Source of the DNA: Microcebus murinus
Lineage: Eukaryota; Chordata; Mammalia; Primates; Cheirogaleidae
Length of the DNA stretch: 64,000 nt
Direction of reading: 5' to 3'
Assembly: GCF_040939455.1 (NCBI RefSeq)
Contig: NC_134106.1
Span: 77,073,001 to 77,137,000 of the forward strand
A program made the position numbers and the translations under genes. Under the pieces are notes generated by a model, which worked only from the letters and a program-made list of their open reading frames with translations, did not search any database and had not been told where the DNA came from. Position 1 is the stretch's first letter, and each line of letters opens with the position of its first letter. Of this stretch, positions 13,081 through 24,083 are shown in pieces.

Positions 13081-14042
13081 GGTCTACATTTATTTCTTTG
13101 GGGAATCTCCATACCATTTTCCATGAAGTTTATACTAATTTGCAGTCCCACCAACAGCACATAAAAGCGTTCCCTTCTCTGTACTCCTACCAGCATCTAT
13201 TATTTTTTGATTTTTAGTAATGGTCATTCTGACAGAAGTAAGGTGGTATCTCATTGTGGTTTTGATTTGCATTTCGCTGATGATTAGTGATGTTGAGTAT
13301 TTTTTTCATGTTTATTGGCCACTTGTCTATCTTCTTTTAAAAAACTTCTGTGTCTTTTGCACATTTTTTAATAGGGTTGTTTTATTCTTGCTAATTCGTT
13401 TGAGTTCTTTGTCAATTCTGGATATTACCCTTTTATCAGGTGTATAGTTTACAAATATTTCCTCCCATTCTGTAGGTTATCTGTTCATTCTGTTGATTAT
13501 TTCCTTTGCTGTGCAGAAGTTTTTGATTTAATTAAATCCTATTTATTTTTGTTGTTGCTGTATTGGGGGGAGGGGGAGGTCTTAGGCAAATTCTTTGTGT
13601 AGGCTGATGTCCAGAAGAGTTTTTCCTGTATTTTCCTCTAAAATTTTTATAGTTTCATGCCTTACATTTAAGTCTCTTATCCATCATGAATAAATTTTGG
13701 TATATGGCAAGAGATAGGGGTACTGTTTCTTTATTGTGCATGTGGCTACCCAGTTTTCACAGCACTATTTATTAAACAGGGCTTCCTTTTCCTAGTGTGT
13801 GTTGTTGTCTGCTTTGTCAAGATCAGCTGGATATAGGTAGATGGTTTTATTTCTGGGTTCTCTATTCTGTTTCATTGGTCTATGATTCTACTTTTATAGC
13901 AATATCATGTTGTTTTGGTTATTATAGTCTTGCAGTACAATTTGAAGTCAGGTAATATGATGCTTCCAGATTTGTTCTTTTTGCTTAATTAAGATCGGTT
14001 TGGCTATCTGGGCTCTTCTTTGGTTCCAAATGAAGCACAGAA

Positions 14043-14690
14043 CTATTTTCTAGATCTGTGAAACATGATGTTGGTATATTGATGGGGACTGTCATTGAAT
14101 CTGCAAATCACCTTGGTCTGTACTAACATTTTAACAATGTTGATTCTACCAATCCATGAGTATGGGATGTTTTTCCACTTGTGTGTGTTATCTATTATTT
14201 CTTTCATGAGAGTTTTGTAGTTTTCCTTATAGAGATCTTTTACCTCCTTGGTTAAGTATATTCCTAGGTATTTTATTTTCTTTGGAGCTATTGTAAATGG
14301 TATTGAATCCCTGATTTGACTTTCAGATAGACTGTTACTGGTATACAGAAATGCTGATTTGTGTACACTGATTTTATAACCTGAGACTTTTCTGAATTTA
14401 TGAATCAATTTTAGGAGTCTTCTGGTGGAGTCTCTAGGGTTTTCTAGATATAAGATCTTATCATCAGTGATCAGGGATAGCTTGACCTCTTCTTTCCCGA
14501 TACAGATACTCTTTTGTTTCTTCCTACTCCTGACTCCTCTGGCCAGGACATCCAGTACAATGTTAAATAGAAGTGGTGATAGTGGGCATCTTCGTCTTGT
14601 TTCAGTTCTTGGGAATGCTTTCAACTTTTTCTCATTCAGTATGTCAGCTGCAGCTTTGTAATATATGGCTTTTATAATGCTTAGGTACAT
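14043..14690 (-). pseudogene. Fragment of L1 ORF2 reverse transcriptase (second L1)
   Basis: A 215-codon open stretch of the second L1's ORF2. It reads the RT palm ([16 protein letters not shown], then [16 protein letters not shown]), the region [13 protein letters not shown] and [18 protein letters not shown]. The catalytic motif usually FADD is ITDD here and the frame ends in altered sequence after KVICRF, so it is inactive. Neighbouring ORF2 sequence lies in other frames on both sides. Confidence 0.85.
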
Positions 14691-16325
14691 TCTTTCTATT
14701 TCTTGTTTGTTGAGGGTTTTTTATCATGAAAGGGTGTTGGAATTTATTGAATGCTTTTTCTGTATCTATTGAGATGATCATATAGTCTTTGTTTTGCTTC
14801 TGTTTATGTCGTGAATGTTTATTGATTTGCGTACATTAAATCATCCTTGCATCCCTGGGATGAAACCCACTTCATCAGGGTGAATTGTCTTTTTGATGTG
14901 TTGTTGAATTTGTACTGCTAGTATTTTGTTTAGAACTTCTGCATCTATGTTCATAAGGGATTTTGGTCTGTAATTTTCCTTTTTATTTTTTTTGTTGTGT
15001 CATTTCCTGGCTTTGGTGTAAAGGTGATATTAGCTTCACTAAATGAATTAGGGAGGATTCCCTCCTTCTTGATGTTTTGGAATAACTTTTGTAGGATAGG
15101 TACCTGTTCTTTTGTGTACATCTGATAGCATTTGGTTGTGGATCTGTCTGGTCCAGGGCTTTTTTGTTGTTGGTAGATTTTTTACTACTGCTTCAATCTC
15201 ACTGCTTGTTATTGGTCTGTTCAGGATTTCTATTTCTTCCTGATTCAGGCTTATGAGGTTGTGTTTCCAGGAATTTACCTGTTTGCTTTGTGTTTTCTAG
15301 TTTGTGTACATACGGGTTGCCGTCGTATTCATGGAGGATATTTTGTACTTTTGTGGTATCAGTTGTAATATTTCTCTTCTCATTTCTGATTGAGGTTATT
15401 TGAGTCTTTTGTATTTTCTGGTTAACCTGGCTAGTGGTCTATTGATTTTGTTTATCTTTTCAAAGAGCCAACTTTTTGTTTCATAGATCCTTTTTTTTTT
15501 TCTTGGTTTCTATATTGTTTACTTCTGCTCTAAACTTTGTTATTTCTTTTCTTCTGCTAGCTTTGGGTTTGGTTTGCTCTTCTATTTCTAGTTCCTTGAG
15601 ATGTGACATTAGGTTGTTAATTTGTGATTTCTGTGTGTGTGTGTGTGTATGTTTTAATGTAGACATTTAAGGCTATGAACTTTCCACTTAGGACTGCTTT
15701 TATGGTATCCCATAGATTTTGAAACTTGTGTCTCCTTTGTCATTCAGTTCGAGGAATCTTTTAATTTCCATTTTAATTTCATCACTGATCCAAGGATTGT
15801 TGAGTAGCAGGTTAATTTCCATGACTTTTGTGTGGATTTTAGTGTTTTCTCTTGGAATTGATTTCTAACTTCATTCCACTGTGGTCTGAGAAGATATATG
15901 GTATGACTTTGATTTTTCTGAATTTACTGAGATTTGTTTTCTGGCCCTAAGATATGATCAGTCTTGGAAAACGTCCCATGTGCTAATAAGAAGAATGCAT
16001 ATTCAGTAGTTTTTAGGTAGCATGTTCTATAAATGTCTGTTAGGTCCATTTGTTCTAGAGTTCCATTTCAGCCCAGTTTTCTAATTGCTTTTCTGCTTTG
16101 ATGATCTGTCTAGCTCTGTCAGTGGAATGTTGAAGTCCCTAGCAACTACACTGCTGTTGATTTCTTTGTGTGATCTGGTAGAATTTGCTTTATGAATCTG
16201 GGAGCTCCTGTTTAGCTGCATATATATTTAAGATTGCTATGTCTTGTTGAATTGCTCCCTTTACCATTATATAATGACCATCTTTGCCCTTTTTTTTCAC
16301 CCATGTTGATTTTAAGTCCATGTTA

Positions 16326-16772
16326 GCACAATTCACAATTGCAAAGATGTGGAAACAATCTGAGTGTCCTTCAATCCATGAGTGGATTAATAAAATGTGG
16401 TATATGTATACTATGGAATACTACTCAATTACAAAAAATCAATAGTGAGCTAGCACCTCTTATATTATCCTGGATAGAGCTTAAGCCCATCCTTCAAAGT
16501 GAGGTATCACAAGAATGGAAAAATAAGTACCACATGTAATCACCATCAAATTGGTACTGATGAACACTAGGTGCTCACATGGTACTAATATTCACTGGGG
16601 GTCCATCAGGTGGGGAGGAGGTAAACTCACAACTAATGGATCCAGTGTGCACTGTATGGGGGAAGGGCATGCCTCTAGACCTGGCTTGGGAAAGGCAAAG
16701 TCATTACTTGTAACCAAAATGTTTGTACCCCCATGATATCCTGAAATAAAAACAAATAAATAAATAAAAATA
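16326..16772 (+). mobile_element. 5'-truncated L1, 3' end only, plus strand
   Basis: 447 bp covering the last ORF2 codons and 3' UTR, inserted in opposite orientation to the second L1. TSDs are aagtccatgtta (16314-16325) and aagtctatttta (16773-16784). It reads the familiar ORF2 end in shifting frames (MYT-type 'tatatgtatactatggaatac', then LSWIELKPILQSEVSQEWKN) and closes with an A-rich (AAAT)n tail at 16743-16772. Confidence 0.9.
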
Positions 16773-17119
16773 AAGTCTATTTTATCTGGTTGCCATTTTT
16801 GTGTAATTATTTTTTCTATCTCTTTACCTTGAGTCTGTGTGAGTCCTTGTGAGTTAGATGTGTTTCTTGGAGACAGCATATATGTGGGGTGTTTTTCATC
16901 CAGTTATCAAATCTATGTCTTGAATGTGGCATTAAGACTGTTCATGCTCAATGTTATTACTGGTATGTGAGATACTGTTCTGTTCATTATATTGGGTGAT
17001 ATCTTATTGTTTTGTTTTCCCTCCTGTGCTATTGTTTCATTAGAGCTGTGAACTTTAACTTCCAGGTGTTTTTACACTGCAAGGTATCTATTGTGCTATT
17101 CCATGTATAATGCACTTTT

Positions 17120-19114
17120 TTTTTTTAATTATTTTTTTTATTTTGGCATATTATGGGGGTACAGATTTTAAGGTTTCAATAAATGCCCATTTCCCCCCCT
17201 CCCCCCAAAAGTCTGAGTCTCCATCATGACCATCCCCCAGATGGTGCACATCCCACTCACCATGTATGTATATACCCGCCCCCCTCCCCCCTCCCACCTG
17301 CCCAATACCCTATTACTGTAGCACCTATGTGTCCATTTAGGTGCTACTCAGTTAATACCAGTTTTCTGGAGAGTATATCTGGTGCTTGTTTTTCCAATCT
17401 TGGGATACTTCACTTAGTAGTATGGGTTCCAGCTCTAACCAGGAAAGTATAAGGTGTGCTATATCACCATTGTTTCTTAGAGCTGAATAGTACTCCATGG
17501 TGTACATATACCACATTTTATTAATCCATTCTTTGATTGATGGGCACTTGGGCTGTTTCCACAGCCTTGCAATTATGAATTGTGCTGCTATAAACATTCG
17601 AGTGCAGGTGTCTTTTTTGTAGAGTGTCACTGGATCATTTGGGTAGATGCCCAGCAATGGGATTGCTGGATCAAATGGTAGATTCACTTGTATCGCTTTA
17701 AGGTATCTCCATATTGCTTTCCACAGAGGTTGAACTAGTTTGCAGTCCCACCAGCAGTGTAGGAGTGTTCCTCTCTCTCTGCAACCACGCCAGCATTTAT
17801 TGTTTGGAGATTTTTTGATAAAGGCCATTCTCACTGGGGTTAAGTGATATCTCATTGTGGTTTTGATTTGCATTTCCCTGATGATTAGAGATGTTGAGCA
17901 TTTCTTCATATGTTTGTTAGCCATTCTTCTGTCTTCTTTAGAAAAATTTCTGTTCAAGTCCTTTGCCCACTTTTTAATGGGGTTATTTGATTTTTTCTTC
18001 CTAATTTTCGTGAGTTCTAAGTATATTCTAGTTATCAGTCCCTTATCGGATGCATAGGATGCAAAAATTTTCTCCCATTCTGTAGGTTGTCTGTTTACTT
18101 TCATGACTATTTCTTTGGCTGTGCAGAAGCTTTGTAGTTTGATCATGTCCCATTTATTTATTTTTGTTGCTGCTGTGATTGCCTTTGGGGACTTCTTCAT
18201 AAACTCTTTGCCCAGGCCGATGTCTAGGAGAGTGTTTCCAACTTTTTCCTCTAGAGTTCTAATAGTTTCATATCTTAGGTTTAAGTCTGTTATCCAGCGT
18301 GAGTTGGTTTTTGTGAGAGGTGAAAGGTGTGGGTCCTGTTTTAGCCTTCTACAGGTGGCTATCCAGTTTTCCCAGCACCATTTATTGAAGAGGGATTCTT
18401 TTCCCCAGCGTATGTTTTTGTCTGCTTTGTCAAAGATTAGATGGCCATATGAGGATGGTTTTATATCAGGATTCTCACATCTGTTCCACTGGTCTATATT
18501 CCTGTTTTTGTGCCAATACCATATTGTTTTAATTACTACAGCTTTGTAATATAGTTTGATATCTGGCATATTAATGCCTCCCATTTTGTTTTTGTTGCCT
18601 AGAATTGCTCTTGATATTCGGGGTCTTCTTTGGTTCCATACGAAGCGTAAAATTATTTTTTCTATATCTGTGAAGAATGTTGATGGGATTTTAATAGGTA
18701 TTGCATTGAATCTGTAGATCAGTTTGGGTAGTATAGACATTTTGATGATATTGAGTCTGCCGATCCACGAGCATGGTATGGATTTCCATCTGTTTACATC
18801 CTCTGCTATTTCCTTCCTCAGTGTTTCATAGTTCTCCCTGTAGAGGTCTTTTACCTCTTTGGTTAAATATATTCCTAGGTACTTTAATTTCTTTGTTGCT
18901 ATTGTGAAGGGAATTGAGTCTTTGATTTGGTTCTCAATTAGATTGTTGTTGGCGTATATGAATGCCTCTGATTTCTGTGTATTAATTTTGTATCCTGAGA
19001 CTTTACTAAATTCATTGATCAGTTCCAGGAGTTTCTTGGTTGAATCCTTGGGGTTTTCTAGATACAATATCATGTCATCAGCAAACAGTGAAAGTTTGAT
19101 CTCTTCTGCCCCTA
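17120..19114 (-). mobile_element. Young 5'-truncated L1 inserted in the second L1
   Basis: Flanked by an exact 14-bp TSD, TATAATGCACTTTT (17106-17119 and 19115-19128). The poly-A tail appears as a T-rich start at 17120; the 3' UTR (to 17351) has G-rich tracts in sense orientation (C-rich at 17192-17206 and 17280-17292). The 5' end is truncated inside the RT domain just upstream of FADD. The body shows no frame break in 588 ORF2 codons, far better preserved than the host L1, so this is the most recent L1 event in the window. Confidence 0.95.
17352..19114 (-). CDS. L1 ORF2p C-terminal part (open, truncated at 5' end)
   Basis: 588 codons of L1 ORF2 protein in one frame ending at the natural stop at 17352. 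The RT catalytic FADDM lies near residues 14-18 of the open stretch, followed by the thumb region ([34 protein letters not shown]) and the C-terminal Cys/His motif [18 protein letters not shown]. The endonuclease domain and RT motifs before FADD are missing because the insertion is truncated; the two residues upstream come from flanking sequence. Full-length ORF2p is about 1,275 residues, so less than half remains. It has no promoter of its own and cannot mobilise. The 148-codon and shorter plus-strand frames over it are antisense shadows. Confidence 0.92.
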
Positions 19115-19139
19115 TATAATGCACTTTTGAATATTTTCT

Positions 19140-19911
19140 TTAGGGCTGGTCTAGTAGTGACAAATTCCCTTAGTGTCTGCTTGTCTGGAGAAGTCTTTAT
19201 GTCTCCATCATTTATGAAATAGAGTTAAAGGATACAAAATTCTTAGCTGGCAATTGTTCTGTTTAGGAAGATTAAAAATCCCTTCTGGCTTGTAAGATCT
19301 CTGCTGAGAAGTCTGCTGGTAGCTGATGGGTTTTCCTTTGTAGATTAGTTGTTGCTTTCGTCTGGTAACTTATAGAATTTTCTACTTCATTTTGATTTTG
19401 GCCATGTTGATGACTACGTGTCTTGGAGATGTCCTATTTGCTATGAATTTTCCCTTCTTATATCTGCATATCTGAATCTCTGGTGATACCAGCAAAGTTT
19501 TTCTCAATAATTCCCTTGAATAGGTTTTCCATGCTTTTCACTTCTCTTCTTTTCCCTCTGTGATAACTATAATTCTTATATTGGCCTGCTTTGCATAGTC
19601 CCATATTTCTGTGATTGTTCATTCTTCTTTATCCTTTTCCCTGCATTTTTGACTGATTGGGTTAGTTAGAAAGCCTTATCTTCAAGCTCTGAAATTCTTT
19701 CTTCTGCTTAGTCTAACCTATTGTTGAAGCGTTCTGCTGTATTTTCAAATTCCCTAAATGATTCTTTCATTTCTTTAAGCTCTGTTATATCTTTTCTTAT
19801 GTTGTCTATTTCTTTAGCAAGTTTGTAATTTTTTTCATTCATTTCCTGAAACATTTTTTTTTTGGGGGGGAGCTTCTTTGTGTTGGTTTTCACCCTTCTC
19901 TTCAATCCCAT
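19140..19911 (-). pseudogene. L1 ORF1 remnant of the second L1
   Basis: Right of the young L1 the host L1 continues into ORF1. The N-terminal open stretch (19708-19911) begins MGLKRR and has a lysine/glutamate-rich coiled-coil pattern (EMNEKNYKLAKEIDNI, ITELKEMKESFREFE), as in the ORF1p trimerisation domain. Downstream sequence to about 19140 follows the ORF1 RNA-binding region but is broken by stops. Confidence 0.75.
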
Positions 19912-20284
19912 TCATCTTATTTGCCATCCATAGTCTGAATTCTGTATCTGACATTTTAACAGTTTCCTTTAGATTGGGTTCCACTGCTATTGTGATCCTT
20001 GTTTTTTCATGTTGACAGAGTTCTTATTCTGGTTCCTTCTCACCTGGAATCTCTTCTCTCAGCTCAAGCTAGATATGCTTGCATTGCTCCTGTTCTGCTG
20101 GGAACTTTCCTATTTGGTGCAAAGAAGGAGAGGTCACTGGATGGTGCAACTGGGTCTGACTTTGGAGGATTGGGCAATGTACTATAAGCTTAACCTTGCT
20201 ACTCTCCTTTGTCTCCTCCCTCATCATTACCGTGTGGTTGTCACTGACGGTCCCTGTGTTGCAGAATGAGTGAATCCCCCACTT

Positions 20285-20930
20285 AGTTCTGTCAGCAGTA
20301 GTCATGGTCACCTGAGCTGGCTTGAGAGCTGCTCCACTCAGATCTGCAGGTAGTGGCATTTGTCAGTCTGTGCCAAGTTGATTGCAGCCTGACCCATGCC
20401 CACGAGTGGCAGCAATTGTCTGCCTGTACTTTCTTGGGAGCTGCCTCGCTCAGATCGCTGGCAGCAGTGCAGGCTTGAGCACATCCCTCTCCACACCCAT
20501 GGCGGTATTGATTGACAGGTTGCTCTGAGTTGAGAGCTGCCCTGCTCAGATCTGCAGACAGCAGCATTTGTTGGCTGGGCACTGGCTTGAGCCCAGCTCC
20601 TCCCAAGCCCATGGGTGGCGGTGATTGTCAGCTCACACTCCAGCTTGATAGCTGCCTGGATTAGATCTGTGGGCAGTAGTCTTTGTCAGCCCTTGTGGCT
20701 TAAGCGTAGCCCCACCCATGCCTGCAAGCAGTGGCAACTGTCAGCCCACGCCAGCTTGAGGGCTAACCCATTCAGATCCTTGGGTGGTAGCATTTGTTGG
20801 CTGGGTGCTGGCTTGAGTGCAACTCTGCCCTTGTCTGTAGGCAGCACTGACTGTCAGCCCATGTTGGCTTGAGGACTGCCTCATTCAGATCCTCAGGCAG
20901 TGGTGTTTGTTAGCCAAGCCCTATTCATAC
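20285..20930 (-). repeat. Tandem ~112-bp monomers in L1 5' UTR
   Basis: About 5.5 degenerate tandem units. A shared 'ctcagatc' anchor occurs at about 20339, 20451, 20547, 20662, 20773 and 20886, giving spacings of 112, 96, 115, 111 and 113 bp. Each unit has the order 'ggcttgagagctgcc', the anchor, 'ggcagtagcatttgt(t/c)ggc' and 'cccacccatgcc'. The block lies between the L1 5' end (21003) and ORF1 (19911), so it occupies the promoter/5' UTR position. It is more GC-rich than the rest of the window. Reading frames over it are incidental. Confidence 0.85.
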
Positions 20931-23026
20931 AGATAGGCAGCGGAGATTTGCAGCGAACATATCAAATAAACATTTGTAGTCCACGATCTTGGTCGCTTCC
21001 CTGTCTTTCAGTAGCTTTATTGTTTTATGTCTTACATTTAGGGCTTTCATCCATTTTGAGTTGACTTTTGTGTAGGGTGAGAGGTGGGGATCTAGTTTCG
21101 TTCTTCTGCATGTAGATATCCAATTTTCCCAGCACCATTTTATTGAATAAACTGTCCTTTTTCCAGTGAGTGTGAACAGCATCTTTGTCAAAAATCAGCT
21201 GGCTACAGATATGAGGATTAATTTCTGGGTTCTCTATTCTGTTCCATTGGCTTATGTGTCTGTTTTTATGCCACCACTATGCTGTTTGGAGAGCTTTCAA
21301 ATTTCCTCATTACTGATTTCTAGTTTTACTAGATTGTGGTCAAATAAGATATCTGATGTAATTTTGAGTTTAAAATTTTGTTGAGACTTGTTAAGTGTCC
21401 TAACATATAGTCAATCCTGCAGAATGTTACATGTGCTGATGAAAAGAACATGTATTCTGCAGCTATTCGGTGCAATGTTTTGTAAATGTCCATTAGGTTC
21501 ATTTGGTCTATTGTACTGTTTAAATCCAATGCTTCTTTGTTGACTTTCTGTCAAAATGATCTGTCCAATACTGAGAGTGCAGTATTAAAGTCCTCAAATA
21601 TTATTGTTTTGGGAGCCTACTGCTTCCTTTAGATCTAATAATATTTGCTTTCTATGTGAGTGCTCTGGTGTTAGGTACATACATAGTTACAACTGTTATA
21701 TTCTCTTGCTGACTTGATCCTTTATGTGCTTGTGTCTTTTTACAGCTTTTGACTGGAATTCTCTTTTGTGTGATGTAAGTATAGCTAGTTCTGCTTGCTT
21801 TTGGTTTGTGTTTATGTGGAATACTTTTTTCTATTCATTCACTTCAGTCCATGTGTGTCTTTACAGGTGAGACAAGTTTCTTGTAAGTAGCATATATTTT
21901 GGTTTTGTTTTTTTAATCCATTCATCCAGTCTGCACCTTTTAAATGGGGACGTTAATCCATTTACATCCAAGATTATTAATAATTGAGGACCTACTCTTA
22001 TCATTTTATTGTTTTCTGGTTGTTTTCTGTATCTTTTGTTCCTTACTTCCTCTCTTGTTTATTTTTTTGGTTGAGTGGCTTTCTATAGTGATAAAGGTTT
22101 GATTCCTTTCTCTTTCTACTTTGTGTATCAGCTCTACCAATGTGTTCTATAGTTTCATGTTTTCATGGTGGTGGTTAATGTCTTTCACTTTGAGATGTCA
22201 ATTGAAATCATGAATTGTTTTAATGATTTCATTGAATTGTCTCATCTGTATTTTCATGTATCTCAGAGTTTCCTTAAAGTAATTATTTTTCTGGCATTTT
22301 GTATATTTTCTTATGATTAGGGTCTGTTATTGAAGAATTATTGTTTTCCTTTGGAGGTATCATATTTCCTTGCTTTTTCATGTTTGATGTGTCTCTATGT
22401 TGATTTCTATGCATCTGGTGCAAAAGTCGCCTCTTCAAATTTTATGCAATAGGTTTCTTAGGGAAAGACTTTCATATAATAAATGGGTCTTGGGGTAGCA
22501 GTCTGGTAGGATGCATTGGCTTTGGTTCTATGTCAATGCAGTAGTACAGTCTTTATGTGGCTTCTTCAGTTGTAATCCACACTACTGATGCTTCCAAGTG
22601 GCTCAGAGGCCTAGGCTGAGTGTGTTTCTGGTAGTGGTTGTCCAGCTTTCCCAGGGGTGGGCTTGCCAGATTGCATCTCAAGTCGGAGGCATGTGCATGC
22701 CCATAGTGGGTTGTTTAACTTGGGGTCTGTCTTATTGGAGTTTGGGGTCATAAGGCTGTCACTCTGGCAAGAAGCACAGGCATGTGGATGCTCAACCAGC
22801 CTGGGGGGCATGTCTACCAGGGGCGTTCCCTGGTGTTATTGCTCAGGCCTGGGATACAATCACATGGCTTCTTGGCTGGCTTGGGCTGTTTCCCAGGTTG
22901 GGATACAGGCTCACAGTTATTTGGCCCTCCTGGGAGCTTGCCCACCAGTGGTGACCTGCAGGATTGCTTCTCAGGCCCTGATTTTCAGTGTAGGGCTGTT
23001 GGGAAGGCCAGGGACATGTTTCTGGC

Positions 23027-23058
23027 CTAAGAAAAAAGTTTAATATCTACCCACCTAT
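23027..23058 (+). repeat. 32-bp direct repeat, copy in L1 5' UTR
   Basis: An A-rich 32-bp block starting 'ctaagaaaaaagtttaatat' and ending 'acccacctat', identical to 25901-25932. It interrupts the GC-rich L1 5' UTR, whose base composition it does not match. Confidence 0.9.
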
Positions 23059-23493
23059 GCTGCACGGCTGTTTCTCCTGAGGTCCTGAGTGTGGCACACA
23101 GCCATTCTGCTGGCCAGGGGTGTATTGGCTGCGTGTGGACTTGAAGCCCTCTTCTGCTTGAAGGAGGGCATGCAGCAGTTTGGCCAGCTCAAGGGCAGGT
23201 TCACTTTGGGTAGGACTGCCAGACTGTTCCTCTAGCTACAAGTGTGGTGGTAGTAGGGGGCTGGTTTCCCTTTGGTGTAGAATCAGAGTCATGGCCAATC
23301 TTGGACCCAGGCTCCTCACAGCTAAGGTTGGGCCCCTACTATGAGCCTGGTGGAATAAAGATGGAGACCCAGTGTTGGAGAGATGCAGTGGCTACTGGTC
23401 CCCAGAGCAGGGCACACTCTAGAGGTGGCTCTGGTCTTATGAGGTCACTGTACTGTAGCAGTTTAGCTCAGGGTGGGTGGGTAGGGTGTAGGG

Positions 23494-23685
23494 CAGGTTT
23501 CTTCAAACTATGGCCCGCGGGCCACATCCCACCCGCCTAGGACATTTATCTGGCCCACTGGGTATTTTTGCCGCTGCTGCCTGTCCTGCTTAGCAGCCAA
23601 CTCATCCTGGGCCCACAGTGTGCACTCTCCAACGGTCTGAGGGACAGTGAACTGGCCCCCCATTTAAAAAGTTTGAGGACCCCTG
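23494..23685 (+). mobile_element. Non-autonomous hAT DNA transposon (MITE), copy 2
   Basis: 192 bp with ends CAGG(t)TTCTTCAAACT and AGTTTGAGGACCCCTG and TSDs gtgtaggg (23486-23493) and atgtaggg (23686-23693). It shares the terminal blocks of the 7122 copy ('ggcccgcgggccac' and 'ccaacggtctgagggacag') but its interior is different and GC-rich ('ccgctgctgcctgtcctgct'). It is inserted in the outer L1's 5' UTR, so it is younger than that L1. Confidence 0.9.
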
Positions 23686-24083
23686 ATGTAGGGCATGCAC
23701 TCCTTGTGCTCCTAATCTGGGGCAATACAACTGTGTGAATTCCTAGCAGCTCTCCAAACTGGGCTCAGGGTTTGCAAGGACTATGGGATTCTCCCGTAGT
23801 AGGGACCGTAGGTTTTTGCAGTGGCAATGGGGGCTGGTGAGGATCTTCTGCTTACATCTTCCCCATAATGGGAAGTCTCTCCTGACTCTAGGCAGATCCA
23901 ATAAGGCTGCAGAGGTTATTCTCCTGAGATTCCAATCCACAGGTGCTTCTCCACTCTCCCAATGCACTCTAGCACTCTCCCTTCAACACTCCTGTCAAAT
24001 CTTAGCTGTTCATTTGTTGCTGTGGTCCTTTCTTGTGGGGGTTGAGGGATAAGCACCAGGCATCTTTAGTCAGCTATCGTAAA

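Larger units (their letters stand above)
11443..21003 (-). mobile_element. Second L1, full length, with three later insertions
   Basis: A complete minus-strand L1 inside the outer L1. In its own sense it starts near 21003 with 'gggaagcgaccaagatcgtgg', like the CCAAGATGG-type start of L1 promoters. It continues through a 1.09-kb 5' UTR with tandem monomers, ORF1 (ends about 19140), ORF2, and a 3' UTR that ends near 11443. The span is 9561 bp; subtracting the ATP6V1G1 pseudogene, the plus-strand L1 end and the young L1 (with their TSDs, about 3535 bp together) leaves about 6.03 kb, the usual L1 length. Both ORFs are broken, so it is an immobile fossil. It lies in the sense direction of TMEM131. 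Confidence 0.85.
21004..24083 (-). mobile_element. Outer L1, 5' part (ORF2 remnant, ORF1, GC-rich 5' UTR)
   Basis: Continuation of the L1 at 10212-11442. It resumes in ORF2 ('tttagggctttcatccattttgag', 'cccagcaccattttattgaata'), then jumps at about 21288 from the RT C-terminal region to the endonuclease region ('cattactgatttctagtttta...ttgtggtcaaataagatat'), an internal loss of roughly 2 kb. ORF1 follows and, from about 22430, a GC-rich 5' UTR ending near 24083 ('cagctatcgtaaa'), reading in sense 'agctgactaaagatgcctgg', like L1MA 5' ends. A hAT MITE (23494-23685) sits in the 5' UTR. Open frames at 22657-23043 and 23783-24052 are chance frames in the UTR. Confidence 0.75.

Noticed and set aside
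18103..18549. 148-codon plus-strand frame
   Set aside because: Antisense shadow of the intact L1 ORF2 on the minus strand; no domain of its own.
20292..20612. Minus-strand 106-codon frame with repeats
   Set aside because: Chance frame through the tandem L1 5' UTR monomers; repetition explains the repeated amino acids.
20285..20930. CRISPR-like array or satellite
   Set aside because: Units are directly adjacent, degenerate and about 112 bp with no spacers, and sit exactly where an L1 promoter belongs.
22657..23043. 128-codon plus-strand frame, GC-rich, gene-like
   Set aside because: Lies antisense in the 5' UTR of the outer L1, overlaps another frame, has no known domain or splice context.
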